DNA from: Siphonodentalium dalli
Lineage: Eukaryota > Mollusca > Scaphopoda > Gadilida > Siphonodentaliidae
Assembly: GCA_032622095.1 (NCBI GenBank)
Contig: CP136064.1
Span: forward strand, 264,719,863 to 264,783,862
Reading direction: 5' to 3'
DNA: 64,000 bases
The notes below the pieces were generated by a model, which was given only the letters and a program-made list of their open reading frames with translations, was not told the DNA's origin and did no database searches. Each line of letters opens with the position of its first letter. Position 1 is the first letter of the stretch. Below are positions 13,101 to 28,100 of this stretch, piece by piece. The position numbers and the translations under genes are program-made.

Positions 13101-16100
13101 TGGGGCAAACAGAGAATAACTTTTCTCAAAGCAGGTATTCTTATTAGTAATTTTGTATTAGTTTTCCAGCACACAACGTCATTATATAATACTAGAAGGT
13201 GACCCGACTTCGTCCGGGCTTTGACCTTGAATTGACCATTTTGAAGGTCAAGGTCAGGTGGGGTCAAACACCAACACCCCAAAAATGGTGGAAATCAGCC
13301 CAGCGGATACCGGGAAATCGGCCCAGCGGATACCGAGATACCCTATGCATCAAATTTCGTCCGTAAAAATCCGCCAGTTTAACCCGATTTGATTTCCACT
13401 CAAGTATATAAACGCGCCTCATATACACACGCTCATTAATTATCAAGTTTCAACGCAAAGAAAAATTACCATCGGTGTCCGAGATATCGCCAAGACGTCT
13501 GAAACAGTCAAATGCATCGGCCGGTTCAGCGTTAACGTGATCTAACGTTACGACCTCTAACGACGTCATAGAAGTTACGCATTGTTTTTATCCTGATGGA
13601 AGATAGTACCACTTCTTCTTGATAATTGAGGCAGATAACTAAAACGGATACATGTGCATTATATATCGTTGGAAAGAGGAAACACGAAAGATTCTCACAG
13701 TGTCATTATTATGACTGGCATTTTATTATTCGCGCTGTTTCGAATCGATTTGTAAGCACCGAACTCAAATGAAAGTCCCGTAACACAGCGTAAAAACAGA
13801 TTTGACCTCGGCACGTGAAAAGTTGACCTCGGATCTGAAAATTAATATGTCTATGTCACCCCCCGGCCGATAATACCCCCACATACCAAGTTTCATCGAA
13901 ATCGGTTTGGCCGTTTTCGAGTCCATCGATTACAGACAGATACACACACACACAGACCACACACACACACTTTTTACCATTTTTTCTTACATTCTTTAAC
14001 AATTTTATAATTTTTAATGTGTTAAGCCAATGCATTCTCTTATATATGCGAGGCGACCTATGGTCGACTCGCATATATAAGAGAATGCATTGGCACAGGG
14101 CCGTTCTGTTGGGTAAAGGGTTAAGCCATGTATTGATTTCTTAATTGACCATATCTTACAGATTTCCTTGAGAGGGCAGACGACTATTCAACGACGTTGT
14201 TCATAGCCAGAATCACAGACTGGAAGGAGACATCTCTATTTGCTGAAGGGTAATGTGCATGCAAGCATATAAATTCAGAGACCAGCCTAAAGGGCGACAT
14301 GGCTAATATCTTCTCCCTCAATTATGTCACTTCTCCTTATATTTATCGTTGGGAGTAGTGACTCCTCTCATATACCAGTATATATATGATCAAACAGAAT
14401 ATTCAAAGCGCATTTACTGATTTAATTAGTGTACTTACTCATAATAGTGGTATAATAAATGGGCTCTTGTCTTGTATTGGATAATAACGAACCAAAGCCG
14501 GACGCTTTGGGTCATATATGGACTATATCTGATTTTATGACGTCACCAATTATTATCTAATACGACACTGCTGTTTTGAATTTTCGCGCCCACTTTTGTC
14601 GCACAGTAGATCGGTGGGGTTTAAGCATTAATGTCGTAATCAGCTGTCAAGAGGCCAACACAAATCAGTGCAACATTCTCCTATTTATATAAACGTCATA
14701 CAATCATTTATGTGTTTTGTTATTTATAAGGGCAAATAGCTTGTCTATAATGAATTTCTAAAAGGTCTACTTACTCTATTGGATCAAATTATCTGACCTA
14801 TATAGCTCTCTGTCAGAGGCGGAGAGTTTTGCGAGGTGCCTCATCGTGACAGCCACAACACGATATACGTGTATCTCAAAGCTTTATTTTCCAATTGATG
14901 CACGGCAGTTGATCAATACTGCATGGTGCTGTAGAGACTATACTGTGCGAAAGGAAATAACATAATATTTAATATTGATTTATATTATTATCACAAGTCT
15001 GTATAGTACGTACATGCTTCTGTTAATCCATATATATCCTATTTTCTTGAATAGAATGAAATCACATACTTATGAACAAAGCAGAAGATACATTCAGTTC
15101 CACTCGAATTCGGTCAATGGGGAAACTTACATGATGACGTTGTTTGTCGACTGTCGTTGAAATCGACATGATGACATGTTATGAATGAAATGAACATTAT
15201 GAAATGCGTAATGAGTATCTCAAGCGGAGAGCTCCCCCCAGCACGCCAAGTAATATAATGGTTAGGTCCAGTTCCACTCTCGTCAACATACATGTATATA
15301 ACTATTTATAATTACCGACACAAAATATAAGCCGTATGCATGTGAATCTTATTTGGTGGGAATCTATAAAGTGATCTTGATAAGAATTGTTTTAGACACT
15401 ACAGATACCCTCATGTGAGTGGTTTAGCTTTGGTTCGTTAATTACGCTAGCGTATGATCATATTACTATTGGACTATAGAAGGATAATGTAGGATGTAAA
15501 TTGAACTTGAACAGTTATCATGAATTCTCCCCGATAACTGTCTACTTCTCCTTGATCTTCTCCTTGACTTTCCCAATTTCAAACCTCTAGGCTGGTTCCT
15601 GTATAATTGATAGGCTCAGAATAAAACTTAGGTACCTTGTATAAATATTATGTTATTATCATATTGTGGTAACATATTTAGGAGTTAACCCTTCTATGAC
15701 TGGAGCTTCCTGAAAATTGCGAAAACCCTGTGCCAATACATTGGCCTAACAATATTTACCTTGACCTTGTAAGCTAGTGCATTCTCTTATATATGCTAGG
15801 CTCGCATATATAAGAGAACACACTGGCACAGGATCTTTAATGCTGCATCAGCACATCTTCTGTCATGAAAAGATTAAGCTAGCGCAGAGATGGCTCGTTT
15901 CAGCATTGGTTGCCATGGCAATTTTTCCAAAATAAAATCTTCTGTAAACAAAGCTACATCTTTTAGGCTATCCAAAGTTAGTAAATTGTTTATATGCTTG
16001 CCTATAAAATAATGGAAAATTACCGAAATATAGATCGTCGTATGTGTATCTTCGAAGCTACAGTGAAATGCGATTTTGCTATTTCACTGTAGTTATAATG

Positions 16101-19100
16101 CTCATAGAATGATATTCATCAACCTATTTCGATACCGGGAAAATTTCAAAAGCGAATATTATTATGTGTATTTTTGGAGTACAAACCACCATGTAGCTTT
16201 AACTTAATACAAACATTGCCACTAGTTTATTTTTTGGTATAAAATTCTCAATCGATGATTGTCAATATGTTGGAGTATATTTTGTGTTGGTGTTTAACCA
16301 GTATAGTAAAGTAGATGCATTCTAATGTTTTATCTGTTTCTTTATAGTGAGATAGCGAGAAGTCTTGGCGAGGCTGGTCAGATTGAGCCAGAAACAGAGG
16401 GAATGTTGATAGAGTATGATGTCGACTACCAGGAATTCCCAGAAGAGGTTTGTTTTATTTGTTTTTCTGTTTCTGTTCAGCGTTTTTAGCGGTAAGGCCA
16501 CGCAAAGTCAAATTCCCGTTTTTCACGTCCTTGTGCATGGTCCCGAAACCCTGTGCATGCATTTTTTTTATTTGTGTTCAATCTGTTGGAAAATGTTTTT
16601 AATCGGAATGAAATCATTGTTGTACAATCTTAATACTGATAGCCACCTTAATCGGGCGAACATGTGGCTTAGCATGAATATTTACTATGGTCCTGTGTGA
16701 CACACTAAAATCATGTTTGATGATTGGTCAACTGCCAATTGGGCCATGCGTTTCATATTCTATTACACAACATAACACGAATCAATGCGGTATGGTATAA
16801 TATCCAAACTGCAGGCACAAATCTGAAGAACAAAATTTAGTTTGAGTTTGTAGAAATTAATAAGGAAAAAGTTATAAATATAATAATTGAATGTAGATTG
16901 AATGTGTTTTGAATTCGCGCAGTACTATTTTACGCTCAGTTTTGAATTCGCGCACCTATCTGCACGAATTCAAAACTGCCAAAATATTTTCGTAAAAGTC
17001 TTGGATCTGATATCAGACCGTTTCAGTGCTCAGTCATTTCTGAAGATACATGTGTATATTAAACACGATCACAGTGGATGTGTACATCGCTGTAATGGTT
17101 TTGAATTATTTATATTGGTTGACCGAAAGTAAACATAGACCTACGTGTATGGGCGTAATTGTCTATTCATTATCCCACATTTCGTAATGTATGTAACTCA
17201 TCAACTTAAGTAACTCTCTTGTTTTCCCTGTGGTATATCTTAAATTCAGAGTCGTACTATTTTTCGCTCAGTTTTAAATTCGCACACTGGTGGATGCATG
17301 AAAAATAGTACTACACGAATAAGTAAGGTAGTGCAGTGGCTGTTGGAGCACATTTATTGTGAACCACATCGTTCAGAATATATCTATAAAATATTAATTT
17401 AATTTTCTATCTGTTTACATTCTTGTCCAGTCTGCTAACTGCTGATGTGTGTATATTTCAGGTACTGCAGTGTCTTCCTCAGGACTTGCCATGGAGGATA
17501 CCCAAGGAGGAACTTTCATGGAGGAGGGACCTCAGGAAACAGTGCATATTTACTATTGATCCTGCCACCGCCCGTGATCTTGATGATGCCCTATCTATTG
17601 ATGAGGTGGAACCAGGTATGTAGCATCCTCCACTCTAGATTAAAGAAATTGCATCAATTTTGCCAATTGACCATTTTTGACCCAAGTTCTGAGCTCTGCA
17701 TTATGGTAGACAAAAGACTAACCCTTACTTTACTAAATGGATTCTTCTGTTCAGTTATAGAATGGTGAATAATGGTATATCAGGGTTCGTACAGAAATGA
17801 ATAGTACTTGAATTTCGGACCTTGGAATCAATAGTCCTTGGATCCGATTTGAACCTTGAATATTGAGAAAGTACAGAACCCTGCCTGGCTCCTTTCCTAT
17901 GCTTGTATAGCTTTGTAAATATCCGATCGGTACACATATTTACTAGTAAGCGGTAACAGTTGCTCTTCATTTCATCCAACATTCAGACTTTTGACTATAC
18001 ATTACCTGCCGGGAAAGTTTCCCTTCATAAATACTATTTTAAATATTCCCACTTTTTAAAATTATATATTAGAGAAATTTGCACTAGTCTCCCGATGCAG
18101 GAGGGTTCGATAATTTATCGCTTCAAGATTATTTTGAATAAAATAAAACCTTTTGTGTGACATCACATCAAATTTAATCTTGAACGTTCGCTCTAGCCTA
18201 TTATACTTAGGGTACACCCACATGGTAGTATGCACTGGGTGATAGAACAGCTCTTGTTTGATTACAGATTCGTTTAGTTGTGCCAAAAACTTGACATAAT
18301 AGTAGTCCATCTATCTGGCATCGATGTGTGCTGTGCATCAGGGACCAGCCTAGGGGGCGACGTGGGCGAAATAGTCGCCCTGTGTGGCCGCAAGTCTCCC
18401 TGAAATGACATCAGGGAGAAGTGGATGTCTCCCTGAAAAAAAAATAAAAAAAATAAAAAATAAAAGATTTTAGTTAAATTTTTAATCTCCCTGAAGAATT
18501 GGTGACTGGATGATCTACTGCTCAGCTTAACACTTCCAGTTTATCCTCACCCATGTAGAAAATCTATTGTGGACAATTATAACAGCTAAAACAATCAGTT
18601 CTAATGAATAGTTACTAGCGACAAATAGTCGCACTAACGTTCCACTTCTCCCTGGTAAGCCCTCACTTCTCCTTATTTTTCCAAGAGGGAGAAGTCACTT
18701 CTCCCTATATTTTGACCCTAGGCTGGTCCCTGCTGTGCATTATCTGTATTATATTTTGATCTCACACTTTATTTGGTCATGTATTTCAGGCACGTATGAA
18801 GTTGGTGTTCATATAGCCGATGTCGCATATTTCCTGAAAGAGGACACGCTTCTCGATAAAATGGCAGCTAATAGGGCAACCAGTGTCTACCTAGTCCAAA
18901 AGGTAATTACACAGGCTTAATAAGGTTAAACAGAATGAATGTTCTGTTTCTCAGTCACCTGCCTCCTCATAAAATTTGGCCGCTGAGTGCTTTTTATGGC
19001 TCACCGAAAAAAAATTAAAATATTAAATCACCCTACCGCTTGGCTTCATTATGTGATGTTAACAATCTGTCTGATACAAGACACATTTCAACTGGTATTT

Positions 19101-22100
19101 GATACATTCCTTTGTTATTTAAAAAGATAAAAACACAATAGAGTTCTCTTTTTCGTTTTTTTAAATTTATGTACTTGGGTTGTACAACATATTAAAACAT
19201 TTGTCCATAAAATGCCACATTTTATGTCCATAAAATGCCACATTTTATGATGTGCGGGATAGCATCGCTAAATTCACTCTCTGGGGACCTCATTCTGCAA
19301 ATGACAGACACACTATTTGTAGGCTTGCTGCCGAGGGAGATGTTGGTTCCAAAGGGAGACTATCCGCAATGATCCCATCAAGCACGGTCATTATTTATTT
19401 TATTATACCGAATAGACATGTCCCGCGAGATGTGACTAAAATGGTGTCTAGACACTTTCTTTTATCATCGAAGTCATTTTGGTGCTAAAAAATTGCTCTC
19501 TGTTTTCTTGTTACAGGTCATTCCAATGTTGCCGCGTATGCTGTGTGAACAGTTATGCAGCTTGAATCCAGATGAAGACAGACTCACGTTCTCTGTTATG
19601 TGGAAGATGAATGATAAGGGAGAGGTAAGAGGCCTAAGCAGAATGAGGTCATGCACAATGAGGCCTTGTGGGATTGCGTCACTAAATTAACCCTCTGGGG
19701 ACCTCATTCTGCAAATGACAGACACAGAATTTGCAGGCTTGAATGTAGGCTGATAGAATTTGAAAGTAAAGGGTAAAATCAACAAACAAAAAGACACAAA
19801 TACCAGCAGCAAGTAAATTATTTATCAGAAAATTCTAGGTTTGTTAGGCCATTCAAAATAATTATGTGTTCTCAGGCAGATCAGGGAGGGAGGGAGGCTA
19901 TTTAATTTTATTCCTGATGTGACCACATGTTTACTCACTCCTGACTGGGCGTTACATGTATATGTTTATAAAGTGCTGGATTATGTCAATATATCAGTCA
20001 TATTTCTAATCAAGTCATTGACTCATTGCCATATAAACCACATATAAACAGGATATGAAATACAAGCCATCGATTCAATTATTTATAGTGATATAGGGGG
20101 TAGCAGGAAGACAGCCTGATAGGGCTAGGCTAACCCCCAACAATATACAACATTACCTTTTATGTGTTACTTCCATTGTATTATTCATGTGTATATTGTA
20201 AATAAATTATCCTATCCTATCCTATCCACACACCCTACAAAGCAGACTAACGGGTTACAAGGTATATAGCTTCCTGAACGTTACGTAAAATGTTATACCT
20301 GTAACAAATAGAGCCATGTAATATATATTCGCAGTTGGGATATCATCGAGCTAAAAATAGATTGCGCATGCACCGGGAGTTAGGAAGCTTGCTGCATCCA
20401 GTATATCGAAGTCGCTCTATAGTATTTATGACCGTCACTTTGTTGGGAACTCACGTGAACATAACTTCAATGCTGAAGTTTACCCCAATATTATATAATT
20501 TAATTGATGTTCATGATACTTATACCTGTCATTAGGCTGTCATCGTCAATAAATATAATGATAAATTTACAATGAAAAACAGCTGTGAAAATTTGCATTC
20601 CAACACGTTGAATTAGGCACATCATCATTGTCTAAGAAAATACTTTGATAATCCTGTGTGTGATTTTTATCATTCTATTCCAGTTGACTATGGCTGCCGA
20701 CTAGTTGACTACGAAATACCTTAGTCGTTTCAACACTAATTGTCTGAGTCTGTGTTAAACTAAAAATGAAATCTAAACTTTCTGTACCTTTGATTCACAA
20801 TTAACATTTTTAAATGCCATAACATATTTAATATTACTTTCTTAATTAATTTTTCCAGATATTTGACGAGTGGTTTGGTCGCTCTGTGATATCATCCTGT
20901 GTGAAGCTCAGCTATGACCATGCTCAGGTAATTCTGTTATTTGGTTACTCACAATACAATTACTTCATCATAATATGGTCAAGTAGCTCTAACCAATTAT
21001 ATTAAATTCATATACAGGTTGACTCTTTTTTTGCATTTCCTCCATGTGGACCGTGACGTGATCGATGTGACATCAAATTTCCTTGGTACACATATAGTAT
21101 GATTATATATACCAATGCCATGTATATGTAGTACAGTACAGTCGATTTCGGTTAATAGAATATGCTCGGTGCAGCAATTTATTATTTGAATAGCCGATTA
21201 TTTGATTAGACGAATTTGCACCAAAACGTTGTAATTTCGAGTTGACGATTTCGTAATTTCGTAATTTCGAGTTGTACCACTGACTTGACCGATGTTTGTT
21301 TGATATAAAGACTTTTAAATACCTGTTATTAAATGTGTATTTACTCCATAATATTGTTCTCTTTATTGATTGTTTCATGTAATATTAAAATATTTGTAAT
21401 ACCATTGTCAGATTGTGTGTTTGTTGTTACTTTTTACCGAGGGAAAATTGTAAAAACATCGATCGATAAAAGCACGTGTTCAATGTTTACATTGAAGGAC
21501 TGGTTAGAGTTATTCACCTTTGATCGATTGACTGGTTAGAGTTATTCACCTTTGATTGATAGAAGCACATATAGTGATTGAGGAAGACCATTTATATAGA
21601 ACATGATTTTATTTATTTTAAAACATATAACGGATAAAAATTAAATAACAGTGACAATATAAACAGTAATATAATAAAGTGTTCATGGTATCCACGACGC
21701 AAATTCGGTTATTTTGCATTGGCGTTGGCGTTTAGAAATCAGAGACTGGAATAGGTTCTCGATTTTGTAAAAGGCTGCCCAGTCCATTTCGTCCTTCTCC
21801 TCGAGGTTTTCTTCTAAGAACTGCCGAATATCGCTGAACCCCTGTGTACACTGCATCGGCATGATGGGGACCTTGTATTCATCGTCGTCGTCGGAGTCGT
21901 CATTGTCGTCGGTGTTTGCTTTTACTTCGTCGGCGATTTCTTGGTCGGTGGGTAGACCGTAGCATTCAACTTCTTCGTCGGTGGTGATGAACTCTACGAG
22001 AGCTTCAGTTGAGATGCTGTCGGGAATGGTGCCGATGTCGGAGAGAGGGTCAATTGTCGTATCAGGCTGGTCGTCGTTATCGTCGTTGTCCTTCTTTTTG

Positions 22101-25100
22101 AATCCTCCCTTAGCGAAGCAGTTCTTGATTGTGTTGGGCTTCACGTCGTTCCAGCTGCTGTTCAGGAGATGCATTGACTCTAGGAGATCCAGTTTCTTTA
22201 TTATCTGCCCGGCTGTAGTGGTGTCGTCGTTATCGATTTCGGAGATGACTTTCCTGACGATCTTCTTCCGATAGAACACCTTCAGATTGGCTTCAAACTT
22301 ATCAGCCAGGGAGAGGTCGTTGCGCTTTCGTTTCGAGTTCATAATGACTGAGTAATTATGACTGGTGTACCCACAGCATAGCATTTATAATAGCCCTGGT
22401 TTTGTTTTTACAAGTGACACGTTAATTTGCCCTTTGTTAGCGGGTGTACTCAAACAAATACTTAAACAAACACGCTGTCATCATTAATGGGACAATCCTT
22501 TCTTCGCGGCATAGAGTGTGAAACGAACAAAACAGTTTGTACAGTCTAATTCTTTATGCATGTTCAGACATCAAATACAAAAGAACCGAGTCGCTAACAT
22601 GTGTCTGTCCAACTACAGTACTGGCTTTTGTTAAACATGCAATTAGTCGCTATTGTAATGTTGTTCATCCTCTACGTGGACAACGGATCACGAATAAAGC
22701 GTCGGGTTTATTGATATAAACTATAGACTATAGATGCGGGATTTACCCGCACTGCTTACAAAATTTAATATTGTCATTTATGGCGTGAATTATTAGCCCC
22801 CTAAATCACCTTATCATCATCATCATGGCGTGAATTATGGGAATGTTGGGCAATAAAACAACAAGACAAGTGTTATTATAATATTTTAATATTCACATTT
22901 AATTGAAAAATCACTTTCTTATAGTAACTTATGACCGTAAAGCACTCGCTTTTGAAACGTTTTATGTCACCCATTTTCGATCTAATACGATTGTCTGCGG
23001 TTTCTTGACATAAACTATAATATTTTGGATGAAATACCTTCAACTGAGTTCTAGAATGCACGAAAATACCGACTTTCAGAGCACATTTTTGCGAATTTTC
23101 TATTCTATTAAGCGATAGTCCCATCGGGAGTCTATTCGAATAAGCAATTAAAAAATACAGATGTACTATTAAAATGGTTTTGGAATCCGAAATATTATTA
23201 TAATAAACGAATTATTTGATTAACCGTTATTCGATTAATTGGAATTGACTGTACTTCACTCCCTTCTTTTTTTGGTCATTGTAGCAAATACCAATGTTCG
23301 ACTTGATAATTATTCTTTCTTCCTGCACTCATCGCCCTCTTAGACCAGAATATTTTTGGATCTAACATGTTGTCCCTGTCAGCTAAATTTCTTATTCCGA
23401 GGAAAAGATTTAATAAAAACCTTTGAGGTTTGTTTGTCTTAACCCAGTTTTTGAACATTTGTTGTTTATATTCAAATATTTACATAGCCCGTCTGTGTTA
23501 CACTATATCCTGTTTGGTGATTGGTCAACTGCCAATTGGGTCACCCATTTTATATCCCAATAGCACAAAGAGTGTTACACGAACACGACATCACAAATTG
23601 TTGACCTAATTTTACCGTATCACTAAAATCTGTCAGCAGAATAATTGGGCATGCTTATCAAAGTTCAGCCGAATTGCATCTGAAGCCAGTTATTTATTTC
23701 AATCACATTATCATTGCGAAGTGCTTGGAAATCTTATATGGGGCTGGATGACATAATGTGCTGCGTGGGCAGATTTTGTGAAAATAAATAGGAATACATT
23801 CAATTCTTAATTGTTTGTATGTGTTGATGTTATGTTCTAAAATAATAAAATATTGTTACACTAAAACCTTCTGTTTGTGGTCTCAGTTTTCCCATTGTCA
23901 ATTATTTTTTGCAGGGTTTCATAGAAGAACCAGACAGAGTATGGTCCACAGAAGAGCTGCCACGCATATCTAGTCCATTCACTGAAGGTGATATCAAAAA
24001 GAGGGTTCTTAATCTACATAAGGTGTGTCCGATTTAAAATCCCAAAAATACTATTTCGTCGGCTTCAGGGGTGAAAAATAATTGATTTGAGTCAGGAACC
24101 CACCCTTCAAAGCTCAGAGCTATTAGAATTTTATTTTTGGAATATATTTATTTTGTACACCTCGAATTCCATATATGCTGATGCCCATTCGAACTGGGAT
24201 TGTCCAGCATGTGTCATCGCATATTGTAAACAAAGATGTTCTTTAACGTATAATCCGCACGGTATTATAACTTGTCTATGTCCATGCATAAAACGTGATT
24301 ACAAGGGTAGTTAACTCATTCACTCTGTTAGAGTTTTTAATCTTTATTAAGGCAGTGAAGAGTTGGCTAATTTAAAAAAAATAAATTATTTGTGGTTTTA
24401 AATATACATAGCACCGGGTCCAGGCAACAGGCAAGCCTACAATGCTATACCTTCCTCTGTCGAGTATTAAACCAGAAAATGTAGAGTCAACTGTCATGCA
24501 TATATACTCATTTAATCTTATATAAAAATGGCATTGTACTACCAGTATATGCCAGGGTTTTTACCTAAAATTATATAATGCCTTTGACTATTCACTATTG
24601 TTATTGTTGTCTATAAACTGATACCTCTCCGTTCTACTATGTTATCCTGAATTTCAATTGTCTGGAGTACATAATTACTAATTGTAATAAAAGCATAAGG
24701 ATAAGCTAATAATAAATGTAGTCATCTACTTCATGTTCTATGTCCACAAGTCACTTTTCACACATTACACATAATGTTAGAGCTCAATGTTTTGGTGACC
24801 TCTAGTTTACTTACCTTCTTCTTTATAATTCTATTCATTGCTCAGCAAAAAATTAACTCCTTCCCAAGTTGAGCCAAAGTGTTATTGACTTAGAATTTGA
24901 CTGCATTTTGGCATTGAAATTAGCGGCATATCAGATATTCTTTGTAAGCTCAAATTGTTATTGTATTTTGCGGTAGTACAATTCGAAATGGATAAAGGGC
25001 GTATTTTGCCACCCCCTAGCAATGCTCTTGTTAAAAAAAGCCAACAACCAAAAAACCATGTTTTACAGAGACATGCATCAGAAAATTAGTAATATGTTGG

Positions 25101-28100
25101 TAAACTAATGAACATTTATTACTTGTCGATTGAATTATCAGAAGTGAGTTTGAATTCCAGATTGCTAAATGTTTGCGGCAGTATAGATTTGACAATGGAG
25201 CTCTGAGACTTGACCAAGTAAAGATGCAGTTCTGTTTGAGTTCCGAGACGGGTCTTCCAAATGGGTACAGTGTGTATCGCCAGAGAGATAGCAACAGGTC
25301 AGTCACAATGAATAATTTGAACTAATTAGGACAGAAATTTCACCAGTTTAGAATGTTAAATACATTTTTGATCGAAAATCTATATTTTAAAACATTCTGT
25401 GCTGGGTTTATCTCCCCCATGACATGATAAGACTGCTGCCACTGCAACATTTTACCCACATTTTGTGGACTTCCGCGATATTATTATATATGCTACTAGT
25501 CAGTCTGATAAATATCCAGACTCCATCTCATTACTTTCATCTACGTCTGATGACTGATGGCATTCTAACTGATATCAGAGATGAAGGGGGATCCCTGTTT
25601 TGTGAATATTCATTAACCCTTTACCCAACAAACCGGCCAAAACCGGCCAAATAAAGCTTCAACAGCCTAAAATATCTTCGGTCTGTCTCAATAGAACCAT
25701 ACACATATGGATATCATTGGAACCGGCTCATTGACCACATTGTGATGGTTATAGTTATGCCCTGTGCCAATGCATTCTCTTAGATATGCGAGTCGACCAT
25801 AGGTCGCCTCGCATATATAAGAGAATGCATTGGCCTAAAAAAATCTTTTTTTAACACTTTTTACCATTTTTTCTTACATTCTTTAACAATTTTATAATTT
25901 TTAATGTGTTAAGCCAATGCATTCTCTTATATATGTGAGGCGACCTATGGTCGACTCGCATATATAAGAGAATGCATTGGCACAGGGCCCTTCTGTTGGG
26001 TAAAGGGTTAATATTCATGAAGGCAATGTTTATACACAGTAGTAGTATGCTTTATTCTCTCATCCAAATAAACACATGAAAATTACATGTAATGGATATT
26101 GAGAAACAGAGTTATATACAATAGTCATATAACATGATTATAATTCAAAAGATAATATATACATGTAACCCCGGATCTATAGATCTACACGCCTGAGGTC
26201 ATGTAAACATGCAAGATTAGTCACTCTTCCTCCAACCAATTTCGTGCAATAAAATGCATGTTTCAAGGTTTGCTTCACTTTGCATGTAGAATACAACGCA
26301 ATGAAGATATATCGATTAGCATGCTATAATAAATATTATTGAGCTGTACCACGGTCATGTTGCATCATCTCCTTATTTAGAATACGCGTGTGACAATAAT
26401 GATTCGATTACTCTAAGTTGTAATGATCCTTATTTGGCACGTGACCTAATATTCATATGTTAGCTGAGGTTAGGAGAAAATACTAACTAGATTTAACCAG
26501 TTTTGAATATCTTTGCAAATATGATTCTTGTAAACTTGTTCTGTCTGACCATTCCCCAATTATGAAGAAACATACGTTAGTTTTTATTTTGAACATACGG
26601 CATTTGGTCAGTTAAGATACGTGACACTAACATGTATTTTATTTGATAACATCATGAGATTGCAGTCAAATACCGCTGGTGTGGCTTCTATGAATAATTG
26701 AATTTGCAGGAAGCTATTCATTGGTCAAGAAAAGCATCATTCACTGTGCATTGGCTCAATTTCTCCCATTTGAAATAATTTTAGCCATGAGAGTCTTTAG
26801 ATATTGTTAGGGATAGCAGGAGAGAGAGAGCAGAGGAGAGAGATAGTTTTGGGGATAACAGGAGGCAGAGAGAGAGTGAGGGGGTGGAGAAACTAGAAGA
26901 CAAGAGGTGGGCAGATGAAGTCGCGAGATGATGACAGTGGTGCAGAGTTTTAAATAATTGGGTTGCTGCGTGATAAAAATGATGCTCGTCTATAGTAATC
27001 TTCATGCGTCGGGCACCATGGGAGGGGGTCAATCACAATGGCTGTTAACTGGTTACATTCGTCAAAAAGAAAGTTGTCAACAAGACTACTGCTCTAATTC
27101 CTCTTTTTGTCAATATGATTTTAGTGAGGGAATAATTGTTCTAAATGAATGCCATACAGTAATTCCCTAAATAATCAACTCCTTAACCACAGCATAATTA
27201 TGTGCAATTTTTCAGGATTTAGTCAGAAATATGGCTTGTTGCCATTCGTGAGAGCTTTCCGATGAATGGCAACAAGCCATATTTCCGACTAAATCCTGAA
27301 AAATTACCCATAATTCTGCAGTGGTTAAGGAGTCAATTATTTAGGCATTACTGTAGCTTTAAATTAGGTCTCCTCTTGTGTCACGTTATGACCATTCTGT
27401 TGAAAGCAGCATTAAACCACAATTAACTCTCACATTCTCTGTTTATGTTATACTCTCTCAAATACTTTTAGGTCTGGTTCAAATATTTGAGTAGGCTTCT
27501 CTATTCCAATGGTTCTTTATTAGGCCAATATAGAAACATTGCTTGATTTACATCCCCCGGCCTCCCGACCCTATTTTTAGTCCTCTCCTCAATTGTTTTT
27601 TTATTTGGATATCTTTAGTGTAACTTTTTTTTCATGTCTTATCCATCAAATTACATTTCATTGACCCATTAATTTGTTTATTTTGATCAAATTGGACAAT
27701 CTAAATCACCTTGTATTATATAAGATAGGATACTGCTTCAATATCTAGAACTGTTCATGACCATTTATGTTAGGAAGAATAAAATATAATTTTTTTTATT
27801 TTCTCTCCTTCCCACATTTTTCTGAAAGAGTTGGATGTAAATTTATTGATATTGGCCTTACGAATGTTCTCTATTCCGAAGGTTCTTTATTTCATAGATT
27901 TTCTATTCTGAAGGTTCGCTATTCTGAAGGTTCGCTATTCCTAAAGTTTTTTTTCTATTATGGGCGTTATTTATTCAAAAATGAATCAAAATTTACATTG
28001 CCCCCAAAAACCACGTATGGAATGAACAATACTATTACTCTAGTATTCCCATATAGTACATTTAGTACATGCTCATGTTATTTGATCACCCTAACAGAGT

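Noticed and set aside
26781-27032. Ser/Leu-rich 83-residue minus-strand frame
   Set aside because: Produced by a GA-rich simple-sequence stretch; no gene context.
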